From Propionibacteriales bacterium (GTDB lineage: Bacteria > Actinomycetota > Actinomycetes > Propionibacteriales > Nocardioidaceae), in assembly GCA_009377795.1 (NCBI GenBank), contig WHTJ01000004.1, positions 40,366 to 104,365 on the forward strand: 64,000 bases of DNA, written 5' to 3'. Numbering within the stretch: position 1 is the stretch's first letter; every line of letters starts with the position of its first letter. Of this stretch, positions 60,637 through 64,000 are shown in pieces. The position numbers and the translations under genes are program-made. Below the pieces are notes generated by a model. The model had not been told where the DNA came from and did no database searches. It was given only the letters and a program-made list of their open reading frames with translations.

Positions 60637-61533
60637 ATGCGCCTGACCACACGCCTGTTCACCCTGCTCGCCACCTCCGTCGCCAGCGCGGGAGGCGTCG
60701 CCGTGCTGGCCGCCTCACCGGCCGCGGCGACCGACCAGCCGGAGCATGTCTCCGTCGTCAACACCGCCCACCGCGGCGCGATGGGCTACGCCCCCGAGAA
60801 CACCCTGGCCGCCTTCAAGCTCGGCGTCGAGCAGGGCTCCGACCTGGTCGAGGCCGACGTCCAGCGCTCCAAGGACGGTGTCCTGGTGCTCATGCACGAC
60901 ACCACCCTGTCCCGCACCACCGACGTCGAGGAGGTCTTCCCCGACCGGGCGCCGTGGCGGGTCAGCGACTTCACCTACGAGGAGATCCAGCAGCTGGACG
61001 CGGGCTCGTGGTTCTCCGAGGAGTACGCCGACGAGCCGGTGCCGACGATGGCCGAGATGGTCGAGCTGCTCCGGCCGACCCGCACCGGGATCCTGATGGA
61101 GCTCAAGTCGCCGGCGCTCTACCCCGGGATCGAGGAGCAGGTCGCCGAGGAGTTCGCGAGCTTCCCCGGCTACGTCGAATCGGCGGTCCGGGCCGATCGA
61201 CTGGTCGTGCAGAGCTTCGACTGGGAGTCGATGGCGCGCTACCACGAGGTGCAGCCGTCGGTCCCGGCCGGGCTGCTCGGCCGTCCCGATGAAGCGCTCC
61301 TGCCCGAGCTGTCGACCTGGGCCGACCAGATCAACCCGAACTTCCGCACCTATGACGCCGCGTACGTCGACACCGTTCACGAGCTCGGCATGGAGGTGCA
61401 CACCTACACCGTCAACCAGGCCGCGGACATGCACCTGGTCCTCGACCGTGGTGTCGACGGAGTGATCACCAACTTCCCGGACGTCCTCGAGGACGTGCTC
61501 GCCGAGCGGCGTGACGCCGCCGACGCGGCCTAA
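60637..61533 (+). CDS. Secreted glycerophosphodiester phosphodiesterase (second copy)
   Basis: A signal peptide (MRLTTRLFTLLATSVASAGG, VAVLAASPAAA) is followed by a GDPD domain with NTAHRGAMGYAPENTLAAFK, LVEADVQRSKDGVLVLMHDT, LSRTTDVEEVF, ILMELKSPALYPGIEEQVAE and MEVHTYTVNQ. HRG is intact, unlike the first copy. It releases glycerol 3-phosphate outside the cell and is a typical PhoP-regulated gene, consistent with the PHO-box-like repeat upstream. The ATG has GGGAG eight bases upstream. Length is 298 residues. Confidence 0.92.
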   Translation: MRLTTRLFTLLATSVASAGGVAVLAASPAAATDQPEHVSVVNTAHRGAMGYAPENTLAAFKLGVEQGSDLVEADVQRSKDGVLVLMHDTTLSRTTDVEEVFPDRAPWRVSDFTYEEIQQLDAGSWFSEEYADEPVPTMAEMVELLRPTRTGILMELKSPALYPGIEEQVAEEFASFPGYVESAVRADRLVVQSFDWESMARYHEVQPSVPAGLLGRPDEALLPELSTWADQINPNFRTYDAAYVDTVHELGMEVHTYTVNQAADMHLVLDRGVDGVITNFPDVLEDVLAERRDAADAA

Positions 61534-61557
61534 CCCACACCGAACCGGGAGTTACGG

Positions 61558-61590
61558 CGACCGCGGGGCCGCTCTGAAGCCCCGCGGTCG
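61558..61590 (+). terminator. Terminator behind the second GDPD gene
   Basis: CGACCGCGGGGC (61558-61569) and GCCCCGCGGTCG (61579-61590) form a perfect 12-bp stem with a 9-nt loop, 25 bp after the stop codon. Confidence 0.82.
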
Positions 61591-61657
61591 TCGTACATGC
61601 GCCGATCGCGGCTAGATGAGGGCGCCCCCTGGCGCACTGGGGCACGCGTTACAGCCG

Positions 61658-62197
61658 TCAGCGCACTCCCGGCCCGACTGGCTGGCGTCCGAGGAAAGCG
61701 GCCAGGCGGTCACTCATGGGGATCGTTGTCGGGGCGTCGACACGTGCAGCGAAGTTGGTACCGCGTTCGTTGTCGCTGATCAGTGATGTAGCGAGCCCCA
61801 GCACGTCGCCGGCCAGCTCATCCGGGATCCTGTGACTGTGGTTTGAAGCCACGGCGATGTCCCAGCCGTGCATGGTGAACTCGATCGTCCCTGCCTGTAT
61901 GGCGGCGTCTGCCCGTTCCCCGTCGCCCGCGGTCGACAACGTGGCCTCCAACTGGTCCAGGGAATCGTGGAACGTCGCCACCGGATCGGTCGCGTCAGGT
62001 CCCGGCGGGTCCGGCATCCGCAGCTCGCCCGTCTTGATCAGACCAACGAGCGCGGCGGCCACGTCGGCAAGGTGGAGCACGACCGTCCCGGTGTCCCAGC
62101 CATCGCACGGTGTGGGTAGTCCCAGAGCGTCGTCGGTCAGGCCTGACGTCACGTCGCGGGCGTAGTCCGTCGCCGCTCGGAACAGTTCAATGCTCAT
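61658..62197 (-). CDS. TIGR03086-type mycothiol-dependent-enzyme-like protein
   Basis: The 179-residue product MSIELFRAATDYARDVTSGL has the DinB/MDMPI N-terminal fold with HLADVAAALVGL and EFTMHGWDIAVAS as likely metal-binding His motifs. The TIGR03086 branch contains mycothiol-dependent enzymes of unknown substrate. Its ATG overlaps the stop of the ArsR-SRPBCC gene by four bases, so it is part of that autoregulated operon. Confidence 0.85.
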   Translation of the reverse strand: MSIELFRAATDYARDVTSGLTDDALGLPTPCDGWDTGTVVLHLADVAAALVGLIKTGELRMPDPPGPDATDPVATFHDSLDQLEATLSTAGDGERADAAIQAGTIEFTMHGWDIAVASNHSHRIPDELAGDVLGLATSLISDNERGTNFAARVDAPTTIPMSDRLAAFLGRQPVGPGVR

Positions 62198-63003
62198 GCG
62201 TGCCTGGCCTCTGACATCTCCCAGGGAGCGGTCGGCAGTACGTCTCCGGTCTCGAGCAGCGACTTGAGATTGGCCAGCACAGCGGGCCAGCCGCGGGAGA
62301 TCCCGTCCAGCATGGCGGTATTGGGCAGGTTCTCGTGGGTCACGGTGAGCCGGACGATGTCGTCGTGCGGCTCGACGAGGAACGTGACGACCGATGGCCC
62401 GTTGGGGCGCTCCTCGTCAGAGTCCTCGAAGGTGATCACCAGGCGGGTCGGGGGCTCGGCCTCAAGCACGGTGCCGGTGACGTCGACGGCACCGGAGCCA
62501 TCCACCCGTCGGTGCTCCCAGCGCGATCCGGCCTGCCAATCGGAGACGTTGGCATGCCCCCAGTAGCGCGCGGTCAGATCCGCATCAGTAAGGGCAGTCC
62601 ACACCTGCTCGGCATTCGCCCGAATGTAGGTGACGTAGACGTACGTCGGCACGGACGTCTTGGTTTCGGTCATGGCGTTCTCCTCTGCTCGTCGCTTGAT
62701 GGTGCTGAGCTGTGCCAGTCGGGGAGCGTCGTACGCCGCGATCCAGCGTTCGCCGATCTCATGGATTGGAGCGGGGTTGAGGTAATGCAGCCGCTGCCGG
62801 CCGTGCCGGACAACGGTGACCAGGTTGGCGTCGGCCAGGAGGTCGAGATGCTGCGTCGCTGACTGGCGGGTCATGTCGAGGCTGTGGCACAGCTCGGTCA
62901 GTGTCTGGGCGTTCTGCTCTCGGAGCCGGTCGAGCAGCAGGCGCCTGGTCGGATCGGCCAGCGCCTTGAACACGGCGTCCAGATCGCTCCCGGCGTTGCT
63001 CAT
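62194..63003 (-). CDS. ArsR regulator fused to an SRPBCC (AHSA1) domain
   Basis: Residues 1-105 form an ArsR winged helix (DAVFKALADPTRRLLLDRLR, QTLTELCHSLDMTRQSATQH, NLVTVVRHGRQRLHYLN). Residues 115-269 form an AHSA1/SRPBCC ligand-binding domain (TYVYVTYIRANAEQVWTALT, RWEHRRVDGSGAVDVTGTVL). The two are often adjacent genes; here one frame encodes both. The operator palindrome at 63012-63033 indicates autoregulation, and the downstream TIGR03086 gene is coupled. I start at the ATG at 63003. Confidence 0.9.
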   Translation of the reverse strand: MSNAGSDLDAVFKALADPTRRLLLDRLREQNAQTLTELCHSLDMTRQSATQHLDLLADANLVTVVRHGRQRLHYLNPAPIHEIGERWIAAYDAPRLAQLSTIKRRAEENAMTETKTSVPTYVYVTYIRANAEQVWTALTDADLTARYWGHANVSDWQAGSRWEHRRVDGSGAVDVTGTVLEAEPPTRLVITFEDSDEERPNGPSVVTFLVEPHDDIVRLTVTHENLPNTAMLDGISRGWPAVLANLKSLLETGDVLPTAPWEMSEARHA

Positions 63004-63011
63004 GGCACCAA

Positions 63012-63033
63012 TATGCAGGTATCTGCCTGCATA
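63012..63033 (-). promoter_or_regulatory. Operator palindrome of the ArsR-SRPBCC operon
   Basis: TATGCAGG-TATCTG-CCTGCATA is a perfect inverted repeat with 8-bp arms and a 6-bp centre, nine bases upstream of the start codon. A TTGATT (63038-63033 on the minus strand) suggests the promoter -35 region overlaps it, and the predicted start would then fall at or next to the ATG, giving a nearly leaderless message. Confidence 0.75.
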
Positions 63034-63131
63034 ATCAAGCGAGGGCCCCGGCGCGCTCGTCTGCACTTCAGCGCGAGCGCGCAGACAGCGGCATGAGAGG
63101 TCATTGCCTTGACCTTTCACCGGGAGGGGGG

Positions 63132-63353
63132 TCAGAGGACTGCGCCGCGTGGCGCCACCTCGACGGCGGCAACGCCCCTGCCATAGATCACCATGAGCCG
63201 GTCACCATGGCTGGTGCGAAGCACGCCAGAGTCGTCCGCAAGGGTTTCAACGACTCGTTGAATGACCTCGTTCTCGTCGAGCACGTCGTCCTCATACCGA
63301 ACGTCGAGTTGGTCGCCGTTCATGAGTCGGACCCGTAGCACTATTTCTGCCAT
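63132..63353 (-). CDS. Unrecognised small acidic protein
   Basis: The 73-residue product MAEIVLRVRLMNGDQLDVRY, EDDVLDENEVIQRVVETLAD, DSGVLRTSHGDRLMVIYGRG is acidic and looks like a small beta-rich domain similar in style to ubiquitin-like or phage-associated proteins. AAGGTG precedes the ATG by about seven bases. No family is recognised. Confidence 0.6.
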   Translation of the reverse strand: MAEIVLRVRLMNGDQLDVRYEDDVLDENEVIQRVVETLADDSGVLRTSHGDRLMVIYGRGVAAVEVAPRGAVL

Positions 63354-63536
63354 GCTCACGCACCTTAGATCGCTGTCGCGACCGGCTCTGGCGGCCAATC
63401 GCCGCCCTCGGGCAAGAGTAGATCGGTGCCAGCGAAACAGCGCCAAGACTCATCGGCACGATCACGGGAAGCGCGGCAGTAGCCTGCGTCTTCGAGCGCG
63501 CGCAGTGCGGCAGAAGCGCGCGCATCCAATGCACGC

Positions 63537-63833
63537 TCACTCCGTCAGTGGCGTCCAAGCCTCGTAGGCACCGCTAGGCCCCAAGTACAGGAAGGTCTCC
63601 ACACCCGTTTGTGAGAGGTGGGCCACAGCTTGAGCCGCTAGGCGGGACTGGCGCACCGGACCGCTGCCGGTAGCCATAAAGAAGGCCTCGTGAGGGTTGT
63701 CTACGTAGATCCGCACCGTCACTCGTTCATCGCCGTCGCTGAAGGTGTAGGTGTCTCCCTCGTAGGAGTAGTCGTAGAGTCCGGCCGACTCTTGACTCCC
63801 GTCGTCCGCAAAGTGAGCGACCTCGATGCGCAT
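63537..63833 (-). CDS. Unrecognised protein near the window end
   Basis: The 98-residue frame MRIEVAHFADDGSQESAGLY, DYSYEGDTYTFSDGDERVTV, RIYVDNPHEAFFMATGSGPV has the balanced acidic composition of real protein. Its start is uncertain: the frame extends to 63881. A different frame begins at an ATG at 63931 that overlaps an upstream stop (MSDYRTDHRHNADERSYWSA), so either a short separate gene or a frameshift joins the two. No family is recognised. Confidence 0.5.
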   Translation of the reverse strand: MRIEVAHFADDGSQESAGLYDYSYEGDTYTFSDGDERVTVRIYVDNPHEAFFMATGSGPVRQSRLAAQAVAHLSQTGVETFLYLGPSGAYEAWTPLTE

Positions 63834-63927
63834 CTGTCGATGGTTGCACTCCCGGCTGAGTCGATACCGAGCGCGCTCCAATACGAGCGCTCATCGGCAT
63901 TATGCCGGTGATCCGTGCGGTAGTCGC

Positions 63928-64000
63928 TCATGATGCTTCGCCTTCGGTGAGTCGGGTGAGGAGCTTGTTGAAGAGTGCTGCGCGGTGATGTTGGCCCTTG
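63928..64000 (-). CDS. C-terminal fragment of an unidentified gene cut by the window edge
   Basis: The frame reads KGQHHRAALFNKLLTRLTEG followed by EAS and a TGA that overlaps the ATG at 63931. The composition is plausible coding sequence with a coupled downstream start. Only 24 codons are present, so no family can be named. Confidence 0.45.
   Translation of the reverse strand, partial: KGQHHRAALFNKLLTRLTEGEAS

Overview
The window is a stretch of high-GC actinobacterial chromosome. Codons end overwhelmingly in G or C, GTG starts are common, and the gene order is the conserved actinobacterial one: frr-pyrH-tsf-rpsB, then rplS-trmD-rimM-khpA-rpsP, ffh-glnD-glnB-amtB-ftsY-smc, mutM-rnc-rpmF-coaD-rsmD, recG-fakA-rpmB. 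Actinobacterial marker genes also present are a SepIVA-like protein, a DUF2469 protein, the F420 gene fbiD, a SigE-family sigma factor, a lysine-tailed HU and an NdgR-type IclR regulator next to leuCD. I cannot name the species; an order such as Propionibacteriales or Streptosporangiales would fit.

Left part (1-34 kb): almost every gene lies on the minus strand and serves translation, secretion or chromosome upkeep. Examples are ribosomal proteins S2, S16, L19 and L32, EF-Ts, UMP kinase, RimM, TrmD, two type I signal peptidases, RNase HII, RNase III, SRP54 and FtsY, SMC, XerC, DprA and ComM. The PII nitrogen circuit (amtB, glnB, glnD) is inserted between ftsY and ffh. Two exported enzymes lie on the plus strand: a peptidoglycan hydrolase whose signal peptide is out of frame with its body, and a glycerophosphodiester phosphodiesterase.

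Middle part (34,056-43,509): a 9.45-kb integrated element is bounded by a 15-bp direct repeat that is the 3' end of recG. It carries a tyrosine integrase, an HTH protein, an excisionase-like protein, a Toprim-like protein, a primase-polymerase/ATPase, a run of very small overlapping genes, an HNH protein, a small helical protein and an HK97-type capsid protein with an N-terminal ribbon-helix-helix domain. Near attR lies a separately oriented two-gene module. No portal, large terminase, protease or tail gene is visible, so it looks like a phage satellite comparable in size and layout to the phiRv1/phiRv2 elements of Mycobacterium tuberculosis. Integration swaps the last codon and stop of recG and of the integrase. 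It also places the host genes dinB, rsmD and coaD behind the integrase. Phased arm-type repeats lie on both sides, and a six-copy iteron-like cluster sits inside the primase gene.

Right part (43.5-64 kb): recG, a fakA-like gene, rpmB and thiL are followed by ddl, a Cys/Met-metabolism PLP enzyme, gpsA-plsC, fbiD, a small OB-fold protein, HU, a sigma/anti-sigma pair, leuCD with divergent ndgR, a second glycerophosphodiesterase behind a PHO-box-like tandem repeat, and an ArsR-SRPBCC fusion operon with a perfect operator palindrome. The last kilobase holds unrecognised small genes.

Several intergenic gaps contain about 60-bp hairpin sequences that fall into repeat families recurring across the window, plus three tandem-repeat tracts. 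All coordinates and motifs were read by eye; no database search was run.
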